Under the pieces are notes generated by a model. It ran no database searches. It was not told where the DNA came from and saw only the letters and a program-made list of their open reading frames with translations. From positions 5,966,001-6,030,000 of the forward strand of contig NZ_NETK01000001.1 in assembly GCF_002343915.1 (NCBI RefSeq): a stretch of 64,000 bases of DNA. The letters run 5' to 3'. Made by a program: the position numbers and the translations under genes. This document shows, piece after piece, positions 13,301 to 21,033 of the stretch. Every line of letters begins with the position of its first letter. Position 1 is the stretch's first letter. This DNA comes from Nannocystis exedens. Lineage in GTDB: Bacteria > Myxococcota_A > Polyangia > Nannocystales > Nannocystaceae.

Positions 13301-13524
13301 CCACCGACGTCAAGAAGTGGGCCCTCGGCACCGAGATCACCGCCTATCGCATCGGCTTCCTGCTGTGCGACGACCTCATCACGGCCGCGCACCTGATCTC
13401 CCAGGAGCAGGCCGCGTTCGGCTCGGCGATGACGCCGAAGGACAAGATCAAGGAGCTGGTCCTCTACAGCATCAGCGAGGACTACTTCAAGGCGCGCAAG
13501 GGCATCGGCGTCTCGGTCGCGTAA
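1384..13524 (+). CDS. giant TPR-repeat protein (4046 residues)
   Basis: One uninterrupted frame of 4046 residues with no signal peptide, so probably cytoplasmic. It starts at an ATG preceded by AGGG about 7 nt upstream. Residues ~1-400 hold irregular helical repeats. Residues ~404-578 are an Ala/Glu/Lys/Arg-rich segment (AAEKAAAEKAER-type) expected to form a long charged helix or coiled coil. Residues ~590-3700 are a long run of TPR-like blocks of about 70 residues, with the recurrent pattern LY..W.EL..L, then AI..Y..IL..DP.N..A...L, roughly 40 or more copies by eye. Residues ~3700-4046 are a non-repetitive C-terminal domain (FHPDEDLYLTGILGS to GIGVSV). This would be a huge superhelical scaffold. 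No catalytic motif is seen. Its function is unknown; nearby FHA/cyclase and coiled-coil genes suggest signalling or cell organisation. Confidence 0.9.
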   Translation: MEVTTRIKSRLTEVSEWSGVIDESESQASSAGTPQAQSAAFYHLAQACEGLLLDKAKAMTFYQTAVKRDRENLKALESARKIYQQMANLEMVTKLMALELRANRDPNRAPALNYAYGRALLNLRQVDQARQYLEAAASADGRNQEYQDRFQESLYDRSNWQFALQNICYNQLIALSGQADPLAANVENGGHQLSALYLRTARILQQEAPEDPRLLPLLFKALDADPSNDEAGYIAETLLAAGGHLQHIQKLQDRRAALEREPDKKVALLRQFALIWQVRLNNADMAAYFFRQALEYAYSIGTSVLKDENDADWHLGAFHMLKKAAERTGNSEGLVELAARGLQVITDPTDAALLALLGGEIAWKQRQDVESARSLLAYAVNQAPRHPILVEFTQQFGALEAPSSDAAERAAAERAEAEAAAAQRAAAEQAAAEDAAREREAAERLAAEQAAAEQAEAAERAERDRVAADRAAAEKAERDRAERERIAAEKAAAAEKAAAEKAAAAEKAAAEKAERERLAAEKAAADKAERERIAAERAAAAEKAAAEKAEKAAAAERAAAEKAAAEKAAADKIAAELAAIPPEGVEMHGEIFLPEEVRIYNAARTAEAAGGAKAIDAWRDAMGKLPQKRYPRTRLKELYAEAGKWSNVADLLKDELKGDPHKDLEHTKASYWQLLDIYRDHLRQPGLVVTTLAAFEKVLEDAGDTESLLKVVETQQNQFEQMKRWPDLISRIRRRAELTTDPVGRTALHLEAGRLFLDKFNNQAEAIKSFESVLEADEYNVEAITKLKDLYAKRRDWEKLVHVQQKELTLIESPEQRMEQLLDVARTAVSKIKKNPLSIELWNQVLAMEPTHHEALEQLEGLLEREKEWGQLAGVLRTLAEVEHDPAKKANYLIKLGSNYSDKLDDNASSIKAWEQLYQLDPENRRAQDALKKLYLAVGDMESLQEFYAKQDKWGEFIRVLEREAETAEGAARTTLLLKIADLYKTRMDKADKATRALERALSFDDNNLTVAEALIDLYEQAHDERHISVPLKIQLNHSEDPAQRQALLRRLAELAERIGQDEALAFSYYRQAFTEDHTQADTREHLFRLGESIGAWTEQIESLRAAIEKYGTDPDSIPLRLKLAEIYEKRSGDLEAALAANQAILEINAEEPTALTSLERLYLALGREEDLLNVLRTKLSLATNDDDRRAIQTRIGSIHEQLGHVDQAVTAYEAVLATGVEDPAVLAALDRLYLGQGKWTELADILRRELEVTAPDEVEARATLLLRLGIVQQDKLNSAPDAVDLFRQVLDVDAANEEARKRLEGYLEDDALKTTVAGILLPVYERLLDWPKMVQTLEIQVAAAGTVDERVGLLLQIGAILANNIGNTTAAFDAYSRAFRQDPRNEAAQVELEKLAHLENRYADYAALFEEAVAGDLPSDLQRTLLMRLAGLYDQRLGNAPKAIENFKKALEVDADNVEALEALEKLYSRDQNWGELLGVYRSQIPLTNDGGKRQELRFRIAYLQDEMLGQKEEAIATYNEILADEFENLQAIVALDRLYLARGAWTELAENLERQLTLSTDPDKQIELNLRLGDLRLTKLDQAGQAVETYHRVLALDAGNATALGALETLLTHEQQQLTVAKTLEPFYRVNNNWPRLIQAYEIMVTHASDAEEKIGLLHRIAELYEIAGEEQGKAFDALGRAFKVDPSNATTQERLETLARQLGDYPRLVALYDESIPDIVDDALIIRLLVKIAQIYELVIEDPAKAAASYERILGVDPGNFEAVDALINLHLKNSNFSSLVEAVVRKSEMVTEVADRKALLLYAAQTRETAMEDPAGAIALYQQVLALDDADASALDALAKLFTQTEAWENLKDIYRRKTELAESPEHRRYWLHQLGPIYDEKLKDVEQAIETYRAILDLEPADYDAIQALDRLYGQAERWQDQLGILERAVEVAPQRDEKTALRHRIGGLYETQLADIVRAVEAYRDTLAHAPDHAPTIAALDRIVHGEDQPMLAAEVLAPFYNQLAEWEKLVDIYEVMVKQVQDPAQQIELLHQIAAIHERQLQQFEQAFAAYARALVIEPTHEPTLGQLHRLAEVTGDHEKLAGLLAEQAAAIPDPATKVGMLHRLAVVLETKLNRIDDAIERYLAILDIDGENRDAIAQLDRIYTGLERWQPLVENLRRQIGITADEQEIIALQYRMGQIYQNNIQDLPKAIEAYRTILEIDPDSSATQATLELIFAEGEHQNEIASILEPLYQASRNWDALIKLADVKLNATADTAERLQIIENTAQICEQQLGDAGTAYYWWLRAYMDDPLSERVAEEIERLAELTQEWGFIVDVGEQILENQGLAQDARVAVLSRSGQVLETRLGDRARAIEVYNRLLALVPDHAEGLQALDRLYTQTGRWEELAEILQRRIQATMDGEVLVDLEMRLAAAFEQWLANPEAAIAAYNRALDIDGNNLRALERLEALYLSAARWEDLYKTYERTAAIANTDEDTAACYQRMAKIAAEALNREETAVELWGKVLELRGEDPLALGELAVLHERSQRWDELAEVLERQVFAVEDANQKVAIYQQLAHVYGDKLGKERNSLDAWLNARELNGRDLDTLTALHAIYQRNESWVELNDVLSNLIELGPGILGTEQLRAYYAQVGRIQAEYLMDTQAAIAAWRHVLELEPSSLEALAALERLHSSEASWDEVIRVLEKKRKVVESAPEKIDVLMQIAAIWEQQLGNKTEAAGAYLEILDLDQAYMPAHEALETIYRETEAWGELIELYLRQVEIFDDAKFKVSTYQKMAKVFEENQGDPDNAFEVLKYAFNIDYANEDTSRELERLATQANKWGELLNEYNGIVRSIPDKSEQAELWVKIGRWYGEHLNRVDYGLKSLEEALKLNANNINALREQAGFYRRAMNNVELAKTLARIVPLETDPNIQVRTLTQLAEVQDGGLGDIPAAIESYRKVLEIDGENINALDALARLHQNQGQWQDLVGVLERRVGTLDEPEQVIALRKRIGGVQEGQLGDAAAAIETYRSIVDSEPGDREALAALERLYLAGGNVPQYLGVLEAELDTTTVRDEQIAIYDRMAAAHVNLAQDPARAAEALEKILLLDKYRDPTYRQLEDLYTRLEKWTELVETYRNHIAVTTAPAAKVDLLVAMAQVYEKQIQDIDRAIETYSEILELNPQHFDSAVTLARLQEQIEDWPAALKTLARLVELSRDPAVRVQHLTRMGQVYQEKLGQLDEAERRLTQATEIDPGYVPAIVSLAELYKGRRDWLKAARNLEAAFGYSNTKLEKIALAAEAGFIYYEELENKEKAVALFAEVLKLDPEHVKVGRVIGQIYYDEGRFADADPIFDVLTRKADQLGLGDQDQRDLYLRAAKVARKLGNSDKALKQYKRAYDIDATNREVLVGMADLLFEKEDWEKAFKLYQTILVQHRDTQSSSETVLVYYRLGMIKKRQNEPRKALNYLEKALEVDPHDLATLNAVIELQTGAGDWEGVIQAKRAMIDVAATGDAQAAIYNEIGKLYLEKLGNWQKAAAAYQNALDLQPKDYPLLHTLLDIYTRNKQWEESVRIIDRIVEIEKDPKRRSKYNYTAAVLLRDELKAHDESIDRFNAVLDDDPTYLKAFQAIDAMVTKSKDWKTLERSYRKMLKRLPADGMGDLKITLWSNLAEIYRTRLKDFKAATAAFEVAAKLDPGNTERHYLLAELYEALMQDNPQEYATQAVKEHQILIAQEPFRYESYHALFNIYRKSNQFDKAYCLARTLVFLKQATPEEQQIHDKYATNEFRQARQRLSEEILRRHVFHPDEDLYLTGILGSIAPAIAAWRANPLPAYLKPNERTDINTDPAPVSRMAKYVMQLLNVGQPDLYLRPEDPGDVSLINAQRDGRVHPTMVVFQNLLKGKNEKHLAFALGRYMSDLYLPHYAYVALDRSPQNLKQVFLACMHMCDMETGGNRQELDQIAREILSRLPANARDQMRSLMRRFVEAGGSTDVKKWALGTEITAYRIGFLLCDDLITAAHLISQEQAAFGSAMTPKDKIKELVLYSISEDYFKARKGIGVSVA
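2590..3115 (+). repeat. Ala/Glu/Lys codon repeat inside the giant TPR gene
   Basis: A degenerate 15-nt repeat of the form GCCGCCGAGAAGGCC, encoding AAEKA or AAERA, runs for about 525 nt. It builds the charged-helix linker between the two TPR portions. Copies vary in synonymous positions, which suggests selection on the peptide rather than very recent slippage. Confidence 0.75.
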
Positions 13525-13536
13525 GACCGGGAGCCA

Positions 13537-13585
13537 GCTGTCCGCTAGGACATGTCCGAGAGGGCGGCCGAGGCCGCCCTCTCGG
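13537..13585 (+). terminator. 14-nt-repeat hairpin plus GC-rich terminator after the giant gene
   Basis: TGTCC-GCTA-GGACA (13538-13552 area) contains the palindrome GGACATGTCC at 13548-13557. Directly after it, CCGAGAGGGCGGCC-GA-GGCCGCCCTCTCGG (13556-13585) is a perfect 14-bp stem followed by CGTTT, a convincing intrinsic terminator about 30 nt after the stop codon. Confidence 0.7.
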
Positions 13586-13866
13586 CGTTTGGTCGGGCGA
13601 CGCGGCGACGCGCGAGACCGTTCTCGGCGCGCGCGGGGTGACCGGTCGCGCGACGTCGTGAGGAGCAGAGAGTGGAGATGATGGCGTGACGCGGCCTCAG
13701 GGCTTCGGCTGAGTCTCAGCTCCTTACGGCGGGCAGCTCGGCGACGCGTCGCCCGTCGTCACGCGTCCTCGGGGCATGTCACCGTTCCCGGCTCGGCAGA
13801 GCTCGCCGCCCGCGCGACGAGCACGCTTCTTGTGCGTCTCGCCGACGGGTCTCGGTGGCCGCGGGC
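13586..13866. other. intergenic stretch between convergent genes
   Basis: About 280 nt between the terminator of the giant TPR gene and the stop codon of the converging cyclase gene. I see no convincing reading frame, RNA gene or repeat in it. Confidence 0.5.
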
Positions 13867-15465
<1,599 letters not shown>

Positions 15466-15477
15466 CGACGATTCCGC

Positions 15478-15506
15478 ATCGTAGGGCAGGTAAATCCGCG
15501 GATCAA
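15478..15506 (-). promoter_or_regulatory. promoter of the FHA-GAF-cyclase gene
   Basis: On the minus strand, TTGATC (15506-15501) and TACGAT (15483-15478) are exactly 17 nt apart. Transcription would start about 6 nt before the ATG at 15465, and no Shine-Dalgarno sequence is visible, so the mRNA would be nearly leaderless. Confidence 0.5.
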
Positions 15507-15760
15507 CCGCCCTCGATGTCCCCGCTGCGAGCCGGACGATCGACCGCGACGCACCCGGGAGGTCGATCCCCAGGCGCGTCCGCACCGCCGCTGCCCGCGT
15601 CGCCGTCCGCTTCGCGGCCCCCGGCTGGCCTCGAGTTCATCCGCGGACCGTGCCTCTGCGGGCCCGCGTGCGGACCGCCGCGCGCGTTTGCGCCATCGCT
15701 GTCTCTGGGGGGAAAGCGATGGTCCTTGCAGTATGATGCCGGGGCCAAAGTCCCCTCCTC

Positions 15761-18700
15761 GTGTACCACCTGCCCGCATATGTAGCTTTGGAGCGTTGGC
15801 TGCTCCAAAAGCGCGTGGCCGTCGTGCTCCCCGGGGGGCCTGAAGGACCGCGACGGCTCGCGGCAGCCGGCGTGGCCCGGGTGCTGGTGCTCGGCGGCGA
15901 TTGCCCGGCCGAGCCCGGTCTGGAGGTGTGGTCGGGCCCGCTGGAGCTGTCGCGCCTGCCGCTGCGAGACCGCAGCATCGACGCCGTGACGTGCATCGAA
16001 GGCGGCGTCACCCACGACCCGACCGCCCGGCACGCGCTCATCGTCGAGGCGAAGCGAGTGTTACGCGACGGTGGCATCCTCGCTCTCGGCGTCGAGCCCG
16101 ACCCGGATCACCTGTGGGAGGTCGAGGACGATCTCCGCGGCGTCTTCGCCCACGTCGGCGCCTTCGCCCAGCTCGAGTGGCAAGGCGTGAGCGTCGCGCC
16201 GCTCCTGCCCGCCGCCCCCGGCGAGGCGCTGGTGCCGATCCTGCGCGAGGGCCTGCTCGACGAGCCGCTGCCGATCCAGCGCTACCTCCTGATCGCCTCG
16301 CAGTCCGAGCTCGAGGCCCGGCTGCGCGAGTGCGTCATCGTGCCGACCGGCCCGGTCGCGCCGCTCACCCCGACCATCGAAGTGGTCGAGGTGACGGTCG
16401 CGTCGCCGCTGCCGCTGCCGCCCGAGCCGGAGCCCGAGCCGGAGCCCGAGCCGTCCGAGAACACCGACTTCGACCTCGTCGCGCTGTTCGCCGCCGAGTC
16501 CGCGTCGGCCCTGCTCGGCGCGCCGCAGCCGCGCGTCCACGAGATTTCGGCGCCGGCGCCGATGCCCGAGCCGGAGATCGCGCCGGAGCCGGACCCCGCG
16601 CCGGCGGCCGCGACGCCCGAGCCCGAGCCGTCCGCCTCCGTCGTGCTCGACCCGGACACAGTCGCCGAGCTCGAGCGGCTGCGGGAGATCGTCAACAACT
16701 TCTCGCAGGAGCGCGAGAGCCTGCTCGCGCACGCGGTCAAGCTCGCCGGTGAACTCGACCGCGCCCGCGAGGAGAAGGCCCGCACCGACGCCGAGCTGCA
16801 CGCGGCGCGGCAACGCCTCGAGTCGCTGCAACATGTCCAAGAGGACAGCCGCATGCACTCGCTGGCGATGTTGATGCGCCGGCCCGACGCCGACAACGCG
16901 GTCGCGACCCACGAGCTCGTCGACGAGGTCGCGCCGCTGGCGGCGCCGGAGAGCGGCCGGGCCACCGCCGACGCCGCGATCGATCGCAACCGCCTGCGCG
17001 AGGAGCTGGCGCGCCGCACCGCCGAGCTGCAGGAGCTCGAGACGCGGGTGCTGCAACAAGAAGAGGAGATCCGCCGCGAGCACCTCGAGAACGTCCGCCT
17101 GGTGACGGACGTCGATCGGCTGCGCGAGCAGGTCGAGCGCAGCCGGGCGATCGAGCAGGACCGGGTGCAGGAGCTCGAGCGCCTCGGCCACGAGCTGCGC
17201 AAGCTCGAGGTCGACCACGCCGAGCTGCAGGGCCTCTACAACACGCAGGAGCAGCGGCTGCGCGCGCGCGAGGAGTCCGGCGGGGGCCACGGCGCGGCGT
17301 CGCCGGCCGACCACGCGGCGCGGCAGCTCGAGCTCGAGAAGGTCACGGCCCAGCGCGACCAGCTGCGAGCCCGCGAGCGCGCCGCCGCCGACATCGTCCG
17401 CCGCCGCGACCGCGAGCTCGCGGACGCGACCCGCACGGTCCGCGAGCTGCGGCGCTCGGTCGAGGACCACGCGACCCTCGCGGCCCAGCTGCGGGGCGAG
17501 CTCGCGGTGTTGCAGGTCCACATCCAGCGCCTCGAAGAGACCGTCCCGAGCCTGCAGGAGCGCCTGCGCGAGCAGCAGCGCAAGACCATCGAGCGCGAGG
17601 ACGAGGCCGCCGAGCTGCAGCGCCGGCTCGAGGAGGGCGTGGCCGAACAGGAGCACCTGCGGGCCCGCCTGCGTCGCCAGCGACAGGACATGGAGGCGCT
17701 CGCCGGCGCCAAGCAGGGCGCCGAGGTCGAGCTGTTCCGCCTGCGCCGCGAGCTCGAGGCCAAGCACCAGGCCATCGATCAACTGCAGCAGATCGTCTCG
17801 CTCGGCGCGAGCCGCATGGTCCAGGCCTCGGGCCCGCTGTCCGACGCCGCACGCGCCGAGATCCTGACCCTCCGCGGCGAGCTGGCCGACCAGGCCGCCG
17901 AGCACGCCGAGGCGCTGGCGCGCAGCGAGGCCGAGCACCAGCGGATCGTCGAGCACGAGCGGGCCCGCCTGCGCCGCTCTCGCCTCGAGGCCGGCATCCG
18001 CGCGGAAGAGATGGAATACATGCTGTTCCAGCTCGACACCGCGGAGCAGAAGATCTGGGAGATGAACGACGCCACCGACCGCTCCGCCGCGCGGTTGGCC
18101 GCCGGCCTCGCCCAGCTCGAGAAGCAGAAGGAGCAGTACGAGGACCTCGCCGACGAGCTCGACGTCACGCGCAACCTGTTGGTGGAAGCGCAGGCGAAGA
18201 TCGCCGAGCTCGAGCGCCTCCTCGACAGCGAGCGCGCCCGCCTGGCCCGCGTGTCGCTGGCGCCGGCGACGATCATCGACGGGCCCGACACCAGCGGCAG
18301 CTTCGACGTGAACGTCGACGAGCCCGAGCCCGACCCGGAGGACTCGATCGTGGCGCCGGCGATCCGGCGCTACCCCGGCGACCCCGACCCTCTGGCGGGC
18401 ATCGACCTCGACGACGAGTCCGAGCCGGTCAGCCTGGCGGCTCGCCTGGCCGGCGGCTCGGCCGCGGACTCCGGCGACTTCGACATGGGCTCGCTCGGCA
18501 GCGCCGAGGTCTCCAGCCCGGTGTTCCGCTTGCCGTCCGACGTCGACATCGACTCGGACGAGGACATGGACCCGCCCCCGCGGGTGGTGGTCGTGCCCGA
18601 CGAGGACGAGGACGAGGTGTTCTCGATCGACACCGAGTGGGGCGAGCTCGACGACGACAAGCGCCACGGCGCCCCACGCGCCAGCGAAGTGACGACCCAG

Positions 18701-18871
18701 CGGATCGTCATCGAGGTGCTCGAGGACGAGGCCTGGCCAAACGACGGCGAGCTCGAGCCGGAGTTGCAGGCCCTCCTCGCCGTCCGCCCCGACCAGGCCG
18801 CCGAAGACGGCAAGACCGGACCCCTGCCTGCCGCCGAGTCCGGCAAGGCGCAGGGCGACAAGTCCTCGTAG
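15761..18871 (+). CDS. methyltransferase-fold/long coiled-coil protein
   Basis: A 1036-residue protein starting at GTG. Residues ~1-190 resemble a class I SAM-dependent methyltransferase (RVLVLGGD, LPLRDRSIDAVTCIEGG, AKRVLRDGGILALGVEP), but the glycine-rich SAM loop is degenerate (GGDCP instead of a GCGTG-like motif), so it may be a non-catalytic pseudo-enzyme. Residues ~205-300 are Pro/Glu-rich linkers (PEPEPEPEPEPSE). Residues ~305-840 are almost continuous coiled coil. The last ~190 residues are strongly acidic with Asp/Glu-Pro stretches. This head-plus-coiled-coil plan recalls myxobacterial polarity proteins such as AglZ and FrzS (which have receiver-like heads), but homology is not claimed. 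It diverges from the FHA-cyclase gene. Confidence 0.8.
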   Translation: MYHLPAYVALERWLLQKRVAVVLPGGPEGPRRLAAAGVARVLVLGGDCPAEPGLEVWSGPLELSRLPLRDRSIDAVTCIEGGVTHDPTARHALIVEAKRVLRDGGILALGVEPDPDHLWEVEDDLRGVFAHVGAFAQLEWQGVSVAPLLPAAPGEALVPILREGLLDEPLPIQRYLLIASQSELEARLRECVIVPTGPVAPLTPTIEVVEVTVASPLPLPPEPEPEPEPEPSENTDFDLVALFAAESASALLGAPQPRVHEISAPAPMPEPEIAPEPDPAPAAATPEPEPSASVVLDPDTVAELERLREIVNNFSQERESLLAHAVKLAGELDRAREEKARTDAELHAARQRLESLQHVQEDSRMHSLAMLMRRPDADNAVATHELVDEVAPLAAPESGRATADAAIDRNRLREELARRTAELQELETRVLQQEEEIRREHLENVRLVTDVDRLREQVERSRAIEQDRVQELERLGHELRKLEVDHAELQGLYNTQEQRLRAREESGGGHGAASPADHAARQLELEKVTAQRDQLRARERAAADIVRRRDRELADATRTVRELRRSVEDHATLAAQLRGELAVLQVHIQRLEETVPSLQERLREQQRKTIEREDEAAELQRRLEEGVAEQEHLRARLRRQRQDMEALAGAKQGAEVELFRLRRELEAKHQAIDQLQQIVSLGASRMVQASGPLSDAARAEILTLRGELADQAAEHAEALARSEAEHQRIVEHERARLRRSRLEAGIRAEEMEYMLFQLDTAEQKIWEMNDATDRSAARLAAGLAQLEKQKEQYEDLADELDVTRNLLVEAQAKIAELERLLDSERARLARVSLAPATIIDGPDTSGSFDVNVDEPEPDPEDSIVAPAIRRYPGDPDPLAGIDLDDESEPVSLAARLAGGSAADSGDFDMGSLGSAEVSSPVFRLPSDVDIDSDEDMDPPPRVVVVPDEDEDEVFSIDTEWGELDDDKRHGAPRASEVTTQRIVIEVLEDEAWPNDGELEPELQALLAVRPDQAAEDGKTGPLPAAESGKAQGDKSS

Positions 18872-18878
18872 CGGTCGT

Positions 18879-18895
18879 GCCCGGCACGGCCGGGC
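18879..18895 (+). terminator. GC hairpin after the coiled-coil gene
   Basis: GCCCGGC-ACG-GCCGGGC is a perfect 7-bp stem with a 3-nt loop, starting 8 nt after the stop codon. There is no T-run. Confidence 0.4.
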
Positions 18896-19047
18896 CTCGC
18901 GGTGGGCGAGCGAGCGAGGCTCGAGACCGGTCCGCTGCGGTCGGCTCCCCCTGTAGGTCGAGGAGCCCGCGGTCCTGCGTTCGCCAGTCGGCGCCAGATG
19001 CGCGCCGAATTTTGGGACCCTCCGACCCCAGTCCTTGCGAAAAGTGC

Positions 19048-19076
19048 TTGACGCCGGAGCCGAGTCGTCCTAGGTT
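19048..19076 (+). promoter_or_regulatory. promoter of tRNA-Leu(CAG)
   Basis: TTGACG (19048-19053) and TAGGTT (19071-19076) are separated by 17 nt. Initiation near 19083 would place the start about 5 nt before the mature tRNA 5' end. Confidence 0.6.
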
Positions 19077-19087
19077 CCACGCCCGCC

Positions 19088-19170
19088 GCGAGGATGGCGA
19101 AATTGGTAGACGCGCACGGTTCAGGTCCGTGTGTCCCTAGGACGTGGGGGTTCGAGTCCCTTTCCTCGCA
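19088..19170 (+). tRNA. tRNA-Leu(CAG)
   Basis: An 83-nt class II tRNA: acceptor arm GCGAGGA pairs with TCCTCGC, followed by discriminator A at 19170. The D arm carries AAATTGGTAGA, the anticodon stem CACGG/CCGTG encloses TTCAGGT (anticodon CAG, reading CUG), there is a long variable arm, and the T loop is TTCGAGT. CCA is not encoded (CTA follows). Confidence 0.96.
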
Positions 19171-19177
19171 CTAGAAG

Positions 19178-19216
19178 GCCGAAGGCCCTGTCACCCCCGG
19201 TGACAGGGCCTTCGGC
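19178..19216 (+). terminator. terminator after tRNA-Leu(CAG)
   Basis: A perfect 18-bp inverted repeat (19178-19195 with 19199-19216, loop CCC) followed by TTTCG, starting 8 nt after the tRNA. Strong intrinsic terminator. Confidence 0.85.
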
Positions 19217-19386
19217 TTTCGTCCCTCGCAGACGCGAGCTCGCCCGGCGCGAGCCGTGGGCCTTCGATTCAGGCCGGACGTTCGCGCCGCGAAACGATGT
19301 CCCAGCGCCCCAGCGGGGGCGGCTGTCGGTGACGGCCCGACGCGCCGGCCCGTGCGGGCGGCGGAGGCGACGACTCGGGGCCGGCG

Positions 19387-19602
19387 CTAGCTGCCGAGAA
19401 CCTCGATACTCTTGACCGCGATGCTCGGGCCGGACATGTGGATCCCGAAACCCCCGGACTCGACGTTGCCCTCGACCTTCACCCGCGCCCCCGCCTTCAC
19501 GGAGCACTTGCTCAGGCGGTACACATCGCCCTTGTCGGTGACGAGCTCGTGAAAGCCGCCCTCGAGGTCGTTCTTCCGCACGGTCCCGGTGAAGGTCGCC
19601 AT
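19387..19602 (-). CDS. small 71-residue protein with a predicted beta-rich fold
   Basis: A 71-residue protein beginning MATFTGTVRKNDLEGG and ending KSIEVLGS. Alternating hydrophobic strands (FHELVTDKGDVYRL, GARVKVEGNV) suggest a small OB-like or SH3-like barrel, similar in look to DUF5818-type domains; this is a guess. No signal peptide or membrane segment. The longer frame upstream is the mirror of the ThiD gene and is not used. Its start codon (CAT at 19600-19602) overlaps the ATG of the divergent ThiD-like gene by two bases, so each gene's ribosome site lies inside the other's coding sequence. Confidence 0.75.
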   Translation of the reverse strand: MATFTGTVRKNDLEGGFHELVTDKGDVYRLSKCSVKAGARVKVEGNVESGGFGIHMSGPSIAVKSIEVLGS

Positions 19603-20407
19603 GGTCCGCAGTGTACCCGAGACTTCAAGCCACGCCACCGCGCTGTGGCTGCTCGCCGGGCTCGATCCGACCGGCGGCGCCGGCCTGCTGCGCGACACCT
19701 TCACCGCCGCCGCCTGCGCCCCGAACGTCCCGGTGGCCCGCCTCGTGACCGCGTGGACCCGCCAGGGCCACGGCCGACCCGCGACCTCCGAGCCGCGGCC
19801 GGTGGACGCGGTCGTCCGCGAGCTGCGGTCGATGCCGTCGCCGCGCGCGATCAAGATCGGCCTGCTGCCGGCGGGCCTGGTCGAGGCGGTCCTCGGCGAG
19901 GTCGCGTCCCGCCGCGTCCCGGTCGTCGTCGACCCGGTGCTCGCCGCCTCCGACGGCGGTGACCTCGGCGCGCGCGGGGACATCCTCCGAGATTGCCTTC
20001 GGGACATGTCCGAAGAGACATGGCTTGTCACGCCCAACCGGCGCGAGGCGGCGGCCCTGACCGGCTCGACCGAGGACGACCCCGAGCTGGTCCAGCGCAC
20101 CGCCGACGCGCTCGGCCGCGCCGGCATCCTGCTCAAGAGCGCGGTCGACGACGAGCAGCGGGTCCGCGACATCGCCTGTCTCCCGGGACAGGTCCACGTG
20201 TTCGAGCGGCCGCGCGTGGCCGGCCCCGACCCGCGCGGCACCGGCTGCGCCCTGGCGACGGCGATCGCCTGCGGCCTGGCCCAGGGCCGCCACATGCTGG
20301 CGTCGATCAGCGCCGCGGTGGCCTGGCTCGACGTCGCCCGCACCCGCTGCGTGCCCGGCGTCGACGGCCGGGTCCACCTGCCCGAGCGCGCGCCGCCGCT
20401 GACGTGA
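19601..20407 (+). CDS. thiD: phosphomethylpyrimidine kinase-family protein (ThiD-like)
   Basis: A 268-residue ribokinase-family enzyme. N-terminal LLAGLDPTGGAGLLRD matches the substrate loop of HMP-P kinases, IKIGLLP and VVVDPVLAASDGG are the central signature, LVTPNRREAAALTG follows, and DPRGTGCALA holds the catalytic Cys (Cys216). It should phosphorylate hydroxymethylpyrimidine (phosphate) for thiamine synthesis in the cytoplasm. The ATG at 19601 has GAAGG at 19591-19595. Two stretches contain the 14-nt repeat: anchors at 19991/20005/20019 (peptide DCLRDMSEET, before LVTPNR) and at 20175/20189 (IACLPGQVHV), both in surface-loop positions. No other thiamine gene is nearby. Confidence 0.85.
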   Translation: MVRSVPETSSHATALWLLAGLDPTGGAGLLRDTFTAAACAPNVPVARLVTAWTRQGHGRPATSEPRPVDAVVRELRSMPSPRAIKIGLLPAGLVEAVLGEVASRRVPVVVDPVLAASDGGDLGARGDILRDCLRDMSEETWLVTPNRREAAALTGSTEDDPELVQRTADALGRAGILLKSAVDDEQRVRDIACLPGQVHVFERPRVAGPDPRGTGCALATAIACGLAQGRHMLASISAAVAWLDVARTRCVPGVDGRVHLPERAPPLT

Positions 20408-20415
20408 GGCGCGGC

Positions 20416-20838
20416 TCAGCTCGCGGCCAGCCCGTGGGCGGCGAGCCACGCCGGGTCGGGCTCGACGCGCTGGAGGACCTCCACGAACAGGCCGTCCGGG
20501 CCCGCGACCTGAAACCGCCGCTGACCCCACGGCTCGGTGATCAGCGGCAGGACGATCGTCACGCCGGCCCGGCTGAGCCGCTCGTGTTCGGCGTCGACGT
20601 CGTCGACCAGGAGGGCGAGGAGCGAGCCGGTGACCTGCTTGCCGCGCGCGGCGACCGGCCAGGACTCGTGGTCGCGCTGCACGAAGTCGAGGCTGACGTT
20701 CGGGTGGCCCTCGGACTGGAGATGGACGTACCAGCCGATGTCGACGCCCACCTTGAACCCGAAGTGCTGCTCGAACCACCTGGCGCTTCGGGTCGGGTTC
20801 TCCGCCGCCAGGACGAAACCAATCAGGCTGATCTGCAT
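20416..20838 (-). CDS. VOC (glyoxalase/bleomycin resistance) family protein
   Basis: A 140-residue single-domain VOC protein: MQISLIGFVLAAENPTRSARWFEQHFGF is the classic first beta-alpha-beta-beta module, LLALLVDDVDAEHERLSRAGV the second, and RRFQVAGPDGLFVEVLQ the terminal strands with the usual Glu ligand (Glu120). Such proteins bind a divalent metal and act as dioxygenases, isomerases or binding proteins. The substrate cannot be told. The start at 20838 is the first ATG of the domain. It converges with the ThiD-like gene, 8 nt apart. Confidence 0.85.
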   Translation of the reverse strand: MQISLIGFVLAAENPTRSARWFEQHFGFKVGVDIGWYVHLQSEGHPNVSLDFVQRDHESWPVAARGKQVTGSLLALLVDDVDAEHERLSRAGVTIVLPLITEPWGQRRFQVAGPDGLFVEVLQRVEPDPAWLAAHGLAAS

Positions 20839-21033
20839 CGTGTCGCCGCTTTCGTCGCGGGATCGCTGCGGGGCGGCGAGAGACGCCGGCGCGACGATCG
20901 GCCGCCCGTCGAGTGAGTCGCGGAGGTCTACCGCATCCGAGCGGTTCGGCCAACCTCGGCGCCCTGCCTGTCCTCGGAGGCAGGTATGAACGGCTCGGCC
21001 TTCGGCGGGCGTCACCGCGGGTCCTTCGCCCCC

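Noticed and set aside
6496..13392. Long antisense frame (about 2300 codons) opposite the giant TPR gene
   Set aside because: It mirrors a GC3-biased gene; composition is Arg/Leu/Val/Asp-rich without domains. The sense strand has clear TPR repeats.
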